A stretch of 43,391 nucleotides of DNA from Anaeroplasma sp902783745 (GCA_946617655.1 CAMOKL010000010.1:1-43391); one strand, 5' to 3'; counted from the stretch's first letter, positions 15,082 to 23,693 are shown. Notes: generated by a model from the letters alone, not told the origin. Program-made: numbers and translations.

Positions 15082-15969
15082 ATGTCAAAAAATAAAAAAT
15101 TATTGACTAAAATTAGTATTATTGCAATACTTACTGCATTATGCTTCGCAGGTACTTATGTACAAATTAAAATGCCATCTGGAGATATGATTCATTTAGG
15201 CAACTTTGTAATGATAATTGCTGCGTTATTATTAGGAGGACTTGAAGGAGGATTTGTTGGTAGCTTTGGTATGGGTTTATATGATGTTATTTATTATACT
15301 CAAAAGCCAACAACTATATTTAGAACATTAATTCTTAAGTTCCTTATTGGTTTTATCGTAGGTTCTTTATTTAGATTAATCATTAAGAAGGATTTAAAGG
15401 CAAGACCTATATTATTTACAATTTCTGGATTATTATTTGCTTTAGGAATTGGCGCTATTATATTATATGCAACTGGTGATTTTGCAAATACTTCAGCTAA
15501 AAATTTATTTTCATCTGTACACTATTATGTATTAGATGATAAAACTAAGAGCTTTAATGTATCAATTATCATTCCAATATTATCAATATTATATGCAATT
15601 ACTGCTTTAGTTGCAGGAATTATAAGTGGTAAATTAACTCAAAGAAATAAAGCAGCTTTAGTTGCAATATTAGTTGCAATATTCATTAATATTATTGGTG
15701 AATTTGTATTAAGATATACTTTAGAAGGTTGGTTTGTATCTGATTTTAATACATCAGGCTTAGTTGCAACATCAAAGATTCCAGGTTCAATGATTACAGG
15801 ATTTATTACAGTAATATTATCTGTTGTAGTTTATGAACCAGTATATTATGCATTAAAGAAAGCATCTTTAATTGAAGATGATTTAGAAACAAAGCAAGAA
15901 TTAGAAGAAGAGAATGCTGAAATTTTAACTCAAAATAATTTTGAGACAAAAGATAATTTAGTTAAGTAA
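15082..15969 (+). CDS. ECF-type transporter S component, substrate unknown
   Basis: This is a predicted integral membrane substrate-binding subunit of an energy-coupling-factor vitamin or cofactor transporter, 295 residues. The N-terminus has a basic start, then a first helix with ALCFAGTYVQIKMPSGD, followed by M-I-H-L-G-N-F and a G-G-L-E-G-G-F-V-G turn typical of ECF S components. About seven hydrophobic segments follow. The acidic C-terminal tail of about 35 residues is cytoplasmic. No EcfA or EcfT gene is nearby, so a shared (group II) energy module elsewhere is likely. GTG at 15073 is in frame, but GAGAGGTG (15066-15073) places the start at ATG 15082. The substrate cannot be read from the sequence. 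Confidence 0.82.
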   Translation: MSKNKKLLTKISIIAILTALCFAGTYVQIKMPSGDMIHLGNFVMIIAALLLGGLEGGFVGSFGMGLYDVIYYTQKPTTIFRTLILKFLIGFIVGSLFRLIIKKDLKARPILFTISGLLFALGIGAIILYATGDFANTSAKNLFSSVHYYVLDDKTKSFNVSIIIPILSILYAITALVAGIISGKLTQRNKAALVAILVAIFINIIGEFVLRYTLEGWFVSDFNTSGLVATSKIPGSMITGFITVILSVVVYEPVYYALKKASLIEDDLETKQELEEENAEILTQNNFETKDNLVK

Positions 15970-15975
15970 GAAATA

Positions 15976-16001
15976 GGGCTAATTAAAAATAGCCCTTTTT
16001 T
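15976..16001 (+). terminator. Terminator of the ECF gene
   Basis: GGGCTA (15976-15981) and TAGCCC (15990-15995) form a hairpin followed by TTTTTT. Confidence 0.85.
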
Positions 16002-16038
16002 GCACTCAAAATCAATAAATATGTGAATATCTCATAAA

Positions 16039-16052
16039 TAAAAACGCTTACT
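16039..16052 (+). promoter_or_regulatory. cre-like operator abutting the adhE promoter
   Basis: TAAAAACGCTTACT matches TGWAARCGYTWNCW at 13 of 14 positions, with A instead of G at the second. It ends exactly where the adhE -35 box begins. It shares the AAACG-TTAC core with the element upstream of gapA. The binding protein is presumed to be CcpA or a LacI-family relative; this is inference. Confidence 0.45.
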
Positions 16053-16082
16053 TTGAAAATTCAATAATTTATATTATATAAT
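16053..16082 (+). promoter_or_regulatory. Sigma-A promoter of adhE
   Basis: TTGAAA (16053-16058) and TATAAT (16077-16082) are 18 bases apart, with a leader of about 40 bases before the adhE ATG. Confidence 0.7.
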
Positions 16083-16128
16083 ATAAATGTATTTTGATTT
16101 TCGTATTTATAATTAAGGAGGAATATTT

Positions 16129-18753
16129 ATGAATGAAAAGGTTTTAACTCCTGAAGAGGAAGTAGATTCTTTAGTAAAGAATGCTTTAAAGGCATTAGAT
16201 GAATTTGCAAGATTTAATCAAGAACAAATAGATTACATTGTTGCTAAATGTAGTGTTGCAGCACTTGATAAGCATGGTAGCTTAGCAAAGCTTGCAATAG
16301 AAGAAACACAACGTGGTGTTTTTGAAGATAAGGCAACAAAGAATTTATTTGCCTGTGAATATGTTACAAATAACATGAAAAGAACTAAGACAGTTGGTGT
16401 TATATCAGAAGATCCTGTTACAGGTATTACTGAGATAGCAGAACCTGTTGGTGTTGTTGCAGGTATTACACCAGTTACAAACCCAACATCAACTGCAATT
16501 TTTAAATCTTTAATTTGTTTAAAAACTAGAAATCCAATTATTTTTGGTTTCCATCCAGGTGCACAAAAATCAAGTGCTGAAGCTGCAAGAGTTGTATATG
16601 AGGCAGCTATTCAAGCAGGTGCTCCTAAAAATTGTATTCAATGGATTGAGCACCCTTCACTTGAAGCAACATCAGCTTTAATGAATCATCCTGGTGTTTC
16701 AACAATTCTTGCTACAGGTGGTAATGCAATGGTGAAGGCTGCATACTCATGTGGTAAGCCTGCATTAGGTGTTGGTGCTGGAAATGTACCTGCATATTTT
16801 GAAAAGACATGTAATATTAAGCAAGCAGTTAATGATGTTGTAATGTCAAAGTCATTTGATAATGGTATGATTTGTGCATCAGAACAAGCTGTAATTGTTG
16901 ATAAAGAAATATATGAAGAAGTAAAAAAAGAATTTAAGAAATATGGCGTTTACTTCGTTGATGATAAAGAAAAGAAGATGCTTGAAGCATATATGTTTGG
17001 TGTAACAAAGAAATCTGATTTACCAAACGCAAAATTAAATGGTGTAGTTGCAGGTAAATATGCAACTTGGATTGCTGAACAAGCAGGATTTAGCGTTCCT
17101 AAAAATACAGTAATTATTGTTGCTGAATGTAAAGAGGTTGGTGTAAATGAACCTTTAACAAGAGAAAAGCTATCTCCAGTTTTAGCGATGCTTAAGAGTA
17201 ATTCAACTGAAGAAGGTATCTTATTATCTAAGCAAATGGTTGAATTTAATGGATTAGGTCATAGTGCTGCAATCCATACAGCATCAAAGGAATTAGAAAA
17301 GAAGTTTGGAGATGTTGTACCTGCAATAAGAATTATTTGTAATTCTCCTTCAACATTTGGTGGTATTGGTAATGTATATAATTCATTCATACCATCATTA
17401 ACATTAGGTTGTGGTTCTTATGGACATAACTCAGTCGCAGGAAATATTGGACCTATTAACTTATTAAATGTTAAAAAGGTCGGAAGGAGACGTAATAATA
17501 TGCAGTGGTTTAAGATTCCAGCAAAAATTTATTTTGAGCCAAATTCAATTGAATATTTACATCAAATGAAGGAAATGAAGAAAGCATTAATTGTTACTGA
17601 CCGTTCATTAGTTGAATTAGGATTTGTTCAAAAAATTATTGATCAGCTACAGTTAAGAACACCTGAAGTTCCATATCAACTATTCTGTGATGTAGAACCA
17701 GATCCATCAATTCAAACAGTTAAAAAAGGTGTTGCGTTAATGAAATCATTTGAACCTGATACAATTATTGCGTTAGGTGGTGGTTCAGCTATGGATGCTG
17801 CAAAGGGTATATGGTTATTCTATGAACATCCAGAAGTTAATTTTGATGATTTAAAGCAAAAATTTATGGATATAAGAAAGCGTGCTTTCCAATATCCTGA
17901 ATTAGGACATAAAGCACATTTAGTATGTATTCCAACAACATCAGGTACAGGTAGTGAGGTTACTCCATTCGCTGTATTAACAGATTCTGAAGAGCATAAG
18001 AAATATCCATTAACAGATTATTCTTTAACTCCAACTGTTGCAATTATTGACCCTGAATTTGTAATGACTTTACCAAAGTCTATTGTTGCAGATACAGGTA
18101 TGGATGTTTTAACACATGCAACTGAAGCATATGTTTCAACATTAGCATCAGATTATACAGATGCTCTTGCTATCCAAGCTATTAAAATGGTATTTAAATA
18201 TCTAGTAAGAAGCTATAAAAATGGTTCATCAGATCCTGAAGCAAGAGAAAAGATGCATAACGCATCAACACTTGCTGGTATGGCATTTGCTAATGCATTC
18301 TTAGGTATGAACCACTCAATGGCTCATAAGATTGGTGGAGAATTCCATGTACCTCATGGACGTGCTAACGCTATTTTATTACCATTTACTGTTAGATATA
18401 ATGGACAAAAGCCTCAAAAGCTATCAACTTGGCCAAAGTATAACTATTACAGGGCTGATGAAAGATATGCTGAACTTGCAAGAATTTTAGGTTTACCTTG
18501 CAGTACTATTGAAGAAGGTGTAGAATCTTATGCAAAAGCTTGTGGTGAATTAGGTAAGGCAGTTGGCATCAAGATGAACTTTAAGTCTCAAGGTGTTGAT
18601 GAGACTGCATGGTTAAATTCAGTTGAAAAGCTTGCATATCTTGCATATGAAGATCAATGTTCTCCTGCAAACCCTAGAGTACCTATGGTAGAAGACATGA
18701 AAAAGATTATGACAGATGCATATTATACAGAAGAATTTATCGATAAGGAGTAA
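16129..18753 (+). CDS. adhE: Bifunctional acetaldehyde-CoA/alcohol dehydrogenase
   Basis: AdhE reduces acetyl-CoA to acetaldehyde and then ethanol, recycling two NADH in fermentation. It has 874 residues, the full family length, and probably forms spirosomes. The N-terminal aldehyde dehydrogenase domain (about 1-440) has catalytic Cys249 in NGMICASEQ. A linker KKVGRRRNNMQWF (449-461) leads to the iron-dependent alcohol dehydrogenase domain, with GGGS at 550-553. Metal ligands by alignment with E. coli AdhE are Asp659, His663, His729 and His743. AAGGAGG precedes the ATG. The gene has its own promoter with an adjacent cre-like site, and yhbY follows after three bases. It implies mixed-acid or ethanol fermentation. 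Confidence 0.97.
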   Translation: MNEKVLTPEEEVDSLVKNALKALDEFARFNQEQIDYIVAKCSVAALDKHGSLAKLAIEETQRGVFEDKATKNLFACEYVTNNMKRTKTVGVISEDPVTGITEIAEPVGVVAGITPVTNPTSTAIFKSLICLKTRNPIIFGFHPGAQKSSAEAARVVYEAAIQAGAPKNCIQWIEHPSLEATSALMNHPGVSTILATGGNAMVKAAYSCGKPALGVGAGNVPAYFEKTCNIKQAVNDVVMSKSFDNGMICASEQAVIVDKEIYEEVKKEFKKYGVYFVDDKEKKMLEAYMFGVTKKSDLPNAKLNGVVAGKYATWIAEQAGFSVPKNTVIIVAECKEVGVNEPLTREKLSPVLAMLKSNSTEEGILLSKQMVEFNGLGHSAAIHTASKELEKKFGDVVPAIRIICNSPSTFGGIGNVYNSFIPSLTLGCGSYGHNSVAGNIGPINLLNVKKVGRRRNNMQWFKIPAKIYFEPNSIEYLHQMKEMKKALIVTDRSLVELGFVQKIIDQLQLRTPEVPYQLFCDVEPDPSIQTVKKGVALMKSFEPDTIIALGGGSAMDAAKGIWLFYEHPEVNFDDLKQKFMDIRKRAFQYPELGHKAHLVCIPTTSGTGSEVTPFAVLTDSEEHKKYPLTDYSLTPTVAIIDPEFVMTLPKSIVADTGMDVLTHATEAYVSTLASDYTDALAIQAIKMVFKYLVRSYKNGSSDPEAREKMHNASTLAGMAFANAFLGMNHSMAHKIGGEFHVPHGRANAILLPFTVRYNGQKPQKLSTWPKYNYYRADERYAELARILGLPCSTIEEGVESYAKACGELGKAVGIKMNFKSQGVDETAWLNSVEKLAYLAYEDQCSPANPRVPMVEDMKKIMTDAYYTEEFIDKE

Positions 18754-18756
18754 AAA

Positions 18757-19050
18757 ATGCTTAAACCAAAACAGGTTGCTTATTTAAGAAGCTTATCAAA
18801 TCACATTAAACCAGTTGCACAAATTGGAAAAGACGGTTTAAGTGATAATTTATTAGACACTATCTTAAATTATTTAAATAAGCATGAATTAATGAAAGTA
18901 TCTATTTTACAAAATTCATTTGTATCTGATGAAGAAGTAAAAGAATTTGTAGAAGATGCTGGTATTGAATATGTTGCAAAAATAGGAAGAGTATATATTT
19001 TCTATATGCATTCTGATGATGCAAAAGAAAACATAGTATTACCTCGCTAA
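18757..19050 (+). CDS. yhbY: YhbY family RNA-binding protein (CRM domain)
   Basis: This 97-residue protein has the CRM fold: LKPKQVAYLRSLSNHIKPVAQIGKDGLSDN at the N-terminus, containing the G-K-D-G loop, and a lysine-containing second half ending in VLPR. YhbY proteins associate with pre-50S ribosomal subunits and act in ribosome assembly. It starts three bases after the adhE stop, with AAGGAG formed by the end of adhE, so it is co-transcribed and possibly translationally coupled. The pairing with adhE is unusual; in Bacillus yhbY (yqeI) sits with yqeH and aroE. Confidence 0.93.
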   Translation: MLKPKQVAYLRSLSNHIKPVAQIGKDGLSDNLLDTILNYLNKHELMKVSILQNSFVSDEEVKEFVEDAGIEYVAKIGRVYIFYMHSDDAKENIVLPR

Positions 19051-19061
19051 ACATAAAAATT

Positions 19062-19096
19062 ATCTCTAAGGCAAATAAAGTCTTAGAGATTTTTAA
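19062..19096 (+). terminator. Terminator of adhE-yhbY
   Basis: ATCTCTAAG (19062-19070) and CTTAGAGAT (19082-19090) form a nine-pair hairpin followed by TTTTAATTATTTT. Confidence 0.85.
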
Positions 19097-19113
19097 TTAT
19101 TTTTAAATTTCAA

Positions 19114-19151
19114 TTTAAGTCTAATTTAAGTAGACACCTTAAACTTATAAA
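19114..19151 (+). promoter_or_regulatory. Promoter with direct TTTAAG repeats before the beta-helix lipoprotein
   Basis: TTTAAG occurs at 19114-19119 and 19125-19130, spaced by five bases (11-base period), where the -35 box would be. A TATAAA -10-like box is at 19146-19151. This arrangement is what OmpR/PhoB-family response regulators use when they replace the -35 contact. No regulator gene is in the window, so this is suggestive only. Confidence 0.35.
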
Positions 19152-19171
19152 TGAAAGTTGAGGTGCACAAA

Positions 19172-20920
19172 ATGAAAAAGAAATCTATTAAAAAAGCACT
19201 AATCTCATTAAGCTTATTGACATTATCTTTATCATCATGTAGCTTAGGTAATATTATTAGTAATAAAACCCAAGTAGAAGCAAATAATAATACTTATACA
19301 TTTAATGATATTGAAATAACATCAGCATCAGATGCAAGTAGCAATGAGATAAATATTACAAACGCATTTAGTATTTCAACAGAAGATGGTCAATATGATG
19401 TATCAGATAATATCTATACTATTACTACTGCAGGTACATATGTATTATCTGGATTATTAAGTGAAGGACAAATAAGAGTTACTGCAACAGAAGATGATAA
19501 GGTTAAATTAGTATTAAATAATTGTAAAATTACTAATTCTAATAAATCTCCAATCTATATTGATAGCGCAAGTAAAGTTATCATAAATACAGAAGATAGC
19601 TCTTATAATGAAATAATAGATAATAGATCTAGTCAAACATCATATCAAGAAGATACAGGTAATGCAGCAATATATTCATTAGTTGATTTAGGTATAAGTG
19701 GTTATGGTTCTTTAGTTGTGTATGGATACTATAATAATGGTATTGATACAAACGACGATTTAAGTATCAAAAACGTAACATTAAAAGTGGAAGCTTATAA
19801 TAATTCATTAAAGGGAAATGATTCAGTTGAAATTGAATCAGGTGAAATTATTGCAGTATCTACAGCAGGAGATGCAATCAAAACATCATCATCTAATATT
19901 TCTAGTAAAGGAAATCAGCAAGGTAATGTTTTAATAAGTGGTGGTAATATAATGCTTTATGCTGCAGATAATGGAATTGATTCTTCATATGATGTAATAA
20001 TTAATGAAGATTCTACAAATGATACATCATTATCCATTTATACAGCATCATATTCAAAATATACTAAAGTATTAGGACAATCTCTTTCTGGAATTAAAGC
20101 ATCTAATGTTATTACAATTGATGAAGGTGAAATATCAATATCTACTAAAGCCGATGGATTACATGCAAATAGAGGTGACGCTTTAGAAAATGGCAGTACA
20201 GGTTTAGGAAATGTAGTAGTTAATGGTGGTACTTGTTATATAAAAGCAACAGATGATGGAATTCATGCAGATTATATTACAAAAATTACTGGTGGTACTT
20301 TAAATATATTAACATCAGAAGAAGGTATTGAAGGATCACAAATAGAGTTTTCAGGCGGATATACAATGGTAAACGCAACAGATGATGGACTAAATGCTAA
20401 TGGTAAATATTTACAAGGTTTAATAACTGTATCTGGTGGTGTTTTAGATGTTACAGTATCATCTGGTGATACAGATGGAATAGATGTAAATGGAAGCTAT
20501 AAACAAATCGCTGGTTTAGTAATATCAAGAACACCTAATAGTGATAATTCAGGCAATATGGCTGCAATAGATGCTGATTCATCAATTTCAGTAACAGGTG
20601 GTACATTTATATCTGTTGGTTCAACTGCAAATACCCCATCTGGTACTAATTTAGTAATATTTGGTCAAGCAAGCCAAGGATTTGGTGGTTTTGGTGGAAG
20701 AGACGGAAGTTCAACTACAAACTCAAAATCATTTACTAGTGGTACATATAGTGTGTTAGATAGTAATGGTAATGAAATAGCCTCATTTGAATTGGATAAA
20801 ACTTATAATGGAATGTGGATTGCATCATCAAACTTTCAAACAAATGAAACTTACACAATTTCAAATGGTCAAACAACTTATACTTGGCAACAAACAAGTA
20901 GCAAAGTAACAGTAAGTTAA
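19172..20920 (+). CDS. Surface lipoprotein with carbohydrate-binding beta-helix (DUF4353/Cthe_2159-like)
   Basis: This is a secreted lipoprotein of 582 residues from ATG 19172 (ribosome-binding site TTGAGGTG; an upstream in-frame ATG at 19151 lacks one). The signal peptide has a lysine-rich start and lipobox LSSC with Cys23. The body consists of repeated short strands with N-G-I-D, D-G-I-H-A, D-G-L-N-A and V-x-G-G-x turns, typical of a right-handed parallel beta-helix. Its arrangement resembles the Cthe_2159 family, which binds acidic polysaccharide and calcium. A glycine-rich loop, GQASQGFGGFGGRDG, occurs near residue 500. No enzyme motif is seen, so a binding or adhesion role at the cell surface is inferred. 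Confidence 0.82.
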   Translation: MKKKSIKKALISLSLLTLSLSSCSLGNIISNKTQVEANNNTYTFNDIEITSASDASSNEINITNAFSISTEDGQYDVSDNIYTITTAGTYVLSGLLSEGQIRVTATEDDKVKLVLNNCKITNSNKSPIYIDSASKVIINTEDSSYNEIIDNRSSQTSYQEDTGNAAIYSLVDLGISGYGSLVVYGYYNNGIDTNDDLSIKNVTLKVEAYNNSLKGNDSVEIESGEIIAVSTAGDAIKTSSSNISSKGNQQGNVLISGGNIMLYAADNGIDSSYDVIINEDSTNDTSLSIYTASYSKYTKVLGQSLSGIKASNVITIDEGEISISTKADGLHANRGDALENGSTGLGNVVVNGGTCYIKATDDGIHADYITKITGGTLNILTSEEGIEGSQIEFSGGYTMVNATDDGLNANGKYLQGLITVSGGVLDVTVSSGDTDGIDVNGSYKQIAGLVISRTPNSDNSGNMAAIDADSSISVTGGTFISVGSTANTPSGTNLVIFGQASQGFGGFGGRDGSSTTNSKSFTSGTYSVLDSNGNEIASFELDKTYNGMWIASSNFQTNETYTISNGQTTYTWQQTSSKVTVS

Positions 20921-20950
20921 ATATAAAAACTAATTTTCTCTTTATCTATT

Positions 20951-20982
20951 ATGGGGCACATAGTGCCCCTATAATTTTTAAA
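20951..20982 (+). terminator. Terminator of the beta-helix lipoprotein gene
   Basis: GGGGCA (20953-20958) and TGCCCC (20964-20969) form a compact hairpin followed by TATAATTTTTA. Confidence 0.75.
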
Positions 20983-21000
20983 ATTGATATTAAAAATTAA

Positions 21001-21028
21001 TTGACTATCATAATACTTATGATAAAAT
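21001..21028 (+). promoter_or_regulatory. Promoter with operator palindrome before the azoreductase-like gene
   Basis: TTGACT (21001-21006) and TAAAAT (21023-21028) form a sigma-A promoter with a 16-base spacer. The spacer is filled by a perfect inverted repeat, ATCATAA-TAC-TTATGAT (21007-21023). A repressor bound there would block RNA polymerase. This resembles sites of MarR/HxlR-type redox or quinone sensors that control azoreductases, but the regulator is not in the window. Confidence 0.6.
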
Positions 21029-21052
21029 AAATATGTGTTTTAAGGAGTATTT

Positions 21053-21634
21053 ATGAAAAAGTTATTATTATTAAATGCAAATTTAAATTTAGAAAATTCT
21101 AGAACATATTATTTAACTAAAAAGGTAATTGAAAAATACGAGCTTGATAAACAATATGAAATAAAAGAATTAAATCTTTATGATTTAAATTTACCTTATT
21201 TAAATGAAGAATTATTAAACAAAAGAAGTGAATTAATTCTACAAAGAAAATTTGATGTAGAAGAATTTAATCTTGCAAAAGAAGTAAGAGATGCTGATTT
21301 CATTTTAGTATCTGCACCTATGTTTGATATGTCATATCCTGCAGTATTAAAAGTATTTATTGAAAATGTATCTATTTCTAACTTATTATTTACATATGAT
21401 GGCAATGAAATAAAAGGATTATGTAAAGCATCTAAGTTATTATATGTTACAACACGTGGTTGGAATATTAAGAATCGTGATGACTTAGGATATAAGAACA
21501 TGGTTCAGGTTGCAAATATGTGGGGTATTAAGGATACTAAGCTTATAGGTGTATCTAAAACTGACCTTGCAAAGCGTCCATTCCGTGATATAGATGATTT
21601 TGTATCTAAGCTTGGTTCTTTAGATGAAGAATAA
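21053..21634 (+). CDS. FMN-dependent NADH:quinone reductase / azoreductase family
   Basis: This 193-residue flavodoxin-fold protein resembles AzoR/AcpD. The phosphate-binding start is LLLNANLNLENSRTYYLTK (about 4-22), with Asn and Ser residues in the FMN-binding position. The A-P-M-F-D-M-S-Y-P-A-V-L-K segment (about 96-108) matches the conserved P-M-(W/Y)-N-F-x-x-P-x-x-L-K FMN loop, with Asp for Asn. VTTRGW (about 137-142) is the second FMN loop. Such enzymes reduce quinones or azo compounds by two electrons and protect against electrophiles. The gene is preceded by AAGGAG and an operator-like palindrome, and is monocistronic. Confidence 0.85.
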   Translation: MKKLLLLNANLNLENSRTYYLTKKVIEKYELDKQYEIKELNLYDLNLPYLNEELLNKRSELILQRKFDVEEFNLAKEVRDADFILVSAPMFDMSYPAVLKVFIENVSISNLLFTYDGNEIKGLCKASKLLYVTTRGWNIKNRDDLGYKNMVQVANMWGIKDTKLIGVSKTDLAKRPFRDIDDFVSKLGSLDEE

Positions 21635-21640
21635 TAAATA

Positions 21641-21667
21641 AACCGCATTTGCGGTTTTTATTTTTAT
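21641..21667 (+). terminator. Terminator of the azoreductase-like gene
   Basis: AACCGC (21641-21646) and GCGGTT (21651-21656) with an ATTT loop are followed by TTTATTTTTA. Confidence 0.88.
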
Positions 21668-21732
21668 ATTTAAATTAATTAATATTTATTTTATAATAAA
21701 GTAGATTTATTAATTAAATGGGGAGTTATATT

Positions 21733-22491
21733 ATGCAAGATTTAAATTATACTAAATTACCTTATTATCAATATTTTACAGATAATTCATGTGATATTAA
21801 TAATAAAGGTACTGCAAGATTTAAAATAGAATACATAGATGTTCCTTATAGCTATAAAGGAATTTTAAATCATGCAGATTATGAAATTCATTATGAAAAG
21901 GAAAGAAATGTAATTCAAATTAATTTTGAAGGCTCAAAAGAAGGAGTAGATTGGATTACTAATTTTATATTCTTACCAAAATATTATGATACATTTGTAT
22001 TCAATAATAAAAAAATAACTCTAAGAGTTCATACTGGTTGGGCATTTATGTATAAAGCTATTAAACATCAGGTAAGGGATAAAGTTAAAGAATTAAAAGA
22101 TTTATATCCGCATTCTAATATTGAAATTGTAGGATGGTCATTAGGCTCAGGTCAAGCAATGCTTTGTGCACAAGATCTTTACTATAATTTAGGTGTTAAA
22201 TCATATTTATATACTTTTGGTTCAGTAAATCCTTTTAAAACTAATATTTTTAATAGAAGTAAAATATTAAAATATTTAAGAGGATGCTGCTATAACATTT
22301 ATAATTTCTGTGATAGAAGTGATATTGTTACATATGCAGTTCCAAGAATATTTGGTTTTGTTAAATTAAGAAGAGTTAATCTAAAGGGAAGATTTAAATT
22401 TTTTGGATTATTTAGACCACTTAAGTATCATTTAGAATATGATAGTGAATATAAATATACTAAGATTTATAAAAGAGAATCTAAAATGTAA
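21733..22491 (+). CDS. Class 3 lipase-like alpha/beta hydrolase
   Basis: This is a predicted cytoplasmic hydrolase of 252 residues from ATG 21733, which lies behind GGGGAG; an in-frame ATG at 21718 precedes that site. The nucleophile elbow is GWSLG (near residue 140), followed by SGQAMLCAQDL, as in Lipase_3 proteins. The following strand YLYTFGSVNPF and a later DIVTYAVPRIFGF provide the acid region D-I-V, and a His occurs near the C-terminus (YHLEYD). The Bacteroides and Firmicutes relatives are mostly uncharacterised, so the substrate is unknown. No signal peptide is visible. Confidence 0.78.
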   Translation: MQDLNYTKLPYYQYFTDNSCDINNKGTARFKIEYIDVPYSYKGILNHADYEIHYEKERNVIQINFEGSKEGVDWITNFIFLPKYYDTFVFNNKKITLRVHTGWAFMYKAIKHQVRDKVKELKDLYPHSNIEIVGWSLGSGQAMLCAQDLYYNLGVKSYLYTFGSVNPFKTNIFNRSKILKYLRGCCYNIYNFCDRSDIVTYAVPRIFGFVKLRRVNLKGRFKFFGLFRPLKYHLEYDSEYKYTKIYKRESKM

Positions 22492-22534
22492 AAAGGCATT
22501 AATGTTGGTTATCCAACATTACATGCCTTTTACT
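22491..22534. terminator. Bidirectional terminator between lipase and GGDEF genes
   Basis: A long hairpin has outer arms AAAGGCAT (22492-22499) and ATGCCTTT (22523-22530), and inner arms ATGTTGG (22502-22508) and CCAACAT (22513-22519). It overlaps the last codons of the minus-strand gene and has A and T runs on the two sides. Confidence 0.8.
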
Positions 22535-23616
22535 TTAACACTAAATTTTTTAATTCCAACTATTTTATGCTCATTTAAATATCTTGAATATAACTTACTT
22601 AAAAGAAATAACATGATTTTTTCTTTAGGATCCCATATTCTTGCAACTCTTTTAGAAGCTAAAAGAATATATCCATAAAAATTCTCATTACTTTCCATTC
22701 TTAATAAGTATGAAGATTGAATACCTAAATCATCAAATATATAATATAATTCTTCACTGACGTTTTTAGTATCATTTTTATAATCTATTATTAATTCGTC
22801 ATTAGTAAATTTATCATCTATATTTTTGATTTTACCTAAAACTTCAGTAGTAGTAGAATCATATACCTTAAAGTCTTTATCGATATATAATAGATATTCT
22901 ACATTAATATCATCTCTTACGTAATTAAATACATACGGAATATCATCACCAGATACTGAATATAATACTTTTGATTCAAACATTTGGAATAGCTTTTTTA
23001 CTTTAACATCAAATGTTTCTTTATATAATGGATTTATTACAATATCTTTATGCTTTTCATATACCCATATTATAAAACAGTTTCTACCTTTGATTTTACC
23101 TCTATATAATGTTTTTAATACTTTATCTTCTATTTCTTCAAATGTTGATGCGTCATTAGGGTATGTTGCAACACCAGCTGTCGCAGTAACATAAGGAGAA
23201 TATATACCACAATGTACATTTTTTCTTAAAACCTTACCATTGTGCATCAATTCTTGGAATGTTGTATGAATATCATTATAATTAATTAAATCATAAATTA
23301 TTATTCCAAATTTTTCACCATCAAGTCTTGCAACTAAACCTTTATCATGGAAAAAGATAGAAAGATTTTTAGAAATATCATTTATAACTTTGGTTGCAAT
23401 ATCATCACCATAAGATTCAATTATAGATTTAAAACTATCTATTTCTAGATATGACATTGCAAATTTTTTGTTATTAGCTATTTCATAATTGACAAGCTTT
23501 TTGAATGTGTTTTTATTAATTATTCCAGTCTGTTCATCTAAAGCTTCACTTATTTCATTCTTTTGAATGAAGTCTTTAAAAAAATCATGACTTAATAAAT
23601 CATCTTTGGTATACAT
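22519..23616 (-). CDS. Degenerate GGDEF domain protein with C-terminal sensory-like domain
   Basis: This is a soluble protein of 365 residues. Residues about 25-190 form a diguanylate-cyclase-type fold: DEQTGIINKNTFKKLV at the start, YLEIDSFKSIIESYGDDIATKVI for the metal and nucleotide region, and TATAGVATYPNDASTFEEI. The signature is R-L-D-G-E-K-F instead of R-x-G-G-D-E-F, so cyclase activity is doubtful and GTP or c-di-GMP binding is uncertain. The C-terminal 170 residues have the mixed pattern of a GAF-like domain, a guess from order only. GTG at 23628 is in frame, but AAGGTGG favours ATG 23616. It has its own sigma-A promoter and lies divergent from polA. Confidence 0.82.
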   Translation of the reverse strand: MYTKDDLLSHDFFKDFIQKNEISEALDEQTGIINKNTFKKLVNYEIANNKKFAMSYLEIDSFKSIIESYGDDIATKVINDISKNLSIFFHDKGLVARLDGEKFGIIIYDLINYNDIHTTFQELMHNGKVLRKNVHCGIYSPYVTATAGVATYPNDASTFEEIEDKVLKTLYRGKIKGRNCFIIWVYEKHKDIVINPLYKETFDVKVKKLFQMFESKVLYSVSGDDIPYVFNYVRDDINVEYLLYIDKDFKVYDSTTTEVLGKIKNIDDKFTNDELIIDYKNDTKNVSEELYYIFDDLGIQSSYLLRMESNENFYGYILLASKRVARIWDPKEKIMLFLLSKLYSRYLNEHKIVGIKKFSVKVKGM

Positions 23617-23664
23617 ATATACCACCACCTTAATGTTAAATTAAATATGTAATCTCTTATGTAA

Positions 23665-23693
23665 ATTATATAATTTCACAATTATATTTTCAA
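23665..23693 (-). promoter_or_regulatory. Sigma-A promoter of the GGDEF gene
   Basis: On the minus strand TTGAAA (plus 23688-23693) and TATAAT (plus 23665-23670) are 17 bases apart, about 50 bases before the ATG. Confidence 0.8.

Noticed and set aside
19138..19150. CTTAAACTTA shared with the DUF2089 promoter region (near 30849)
   Set aside because: A ten-base A/T-rich match between two sites is likely by chance in this base composition, and its position relative to the promoters differs.
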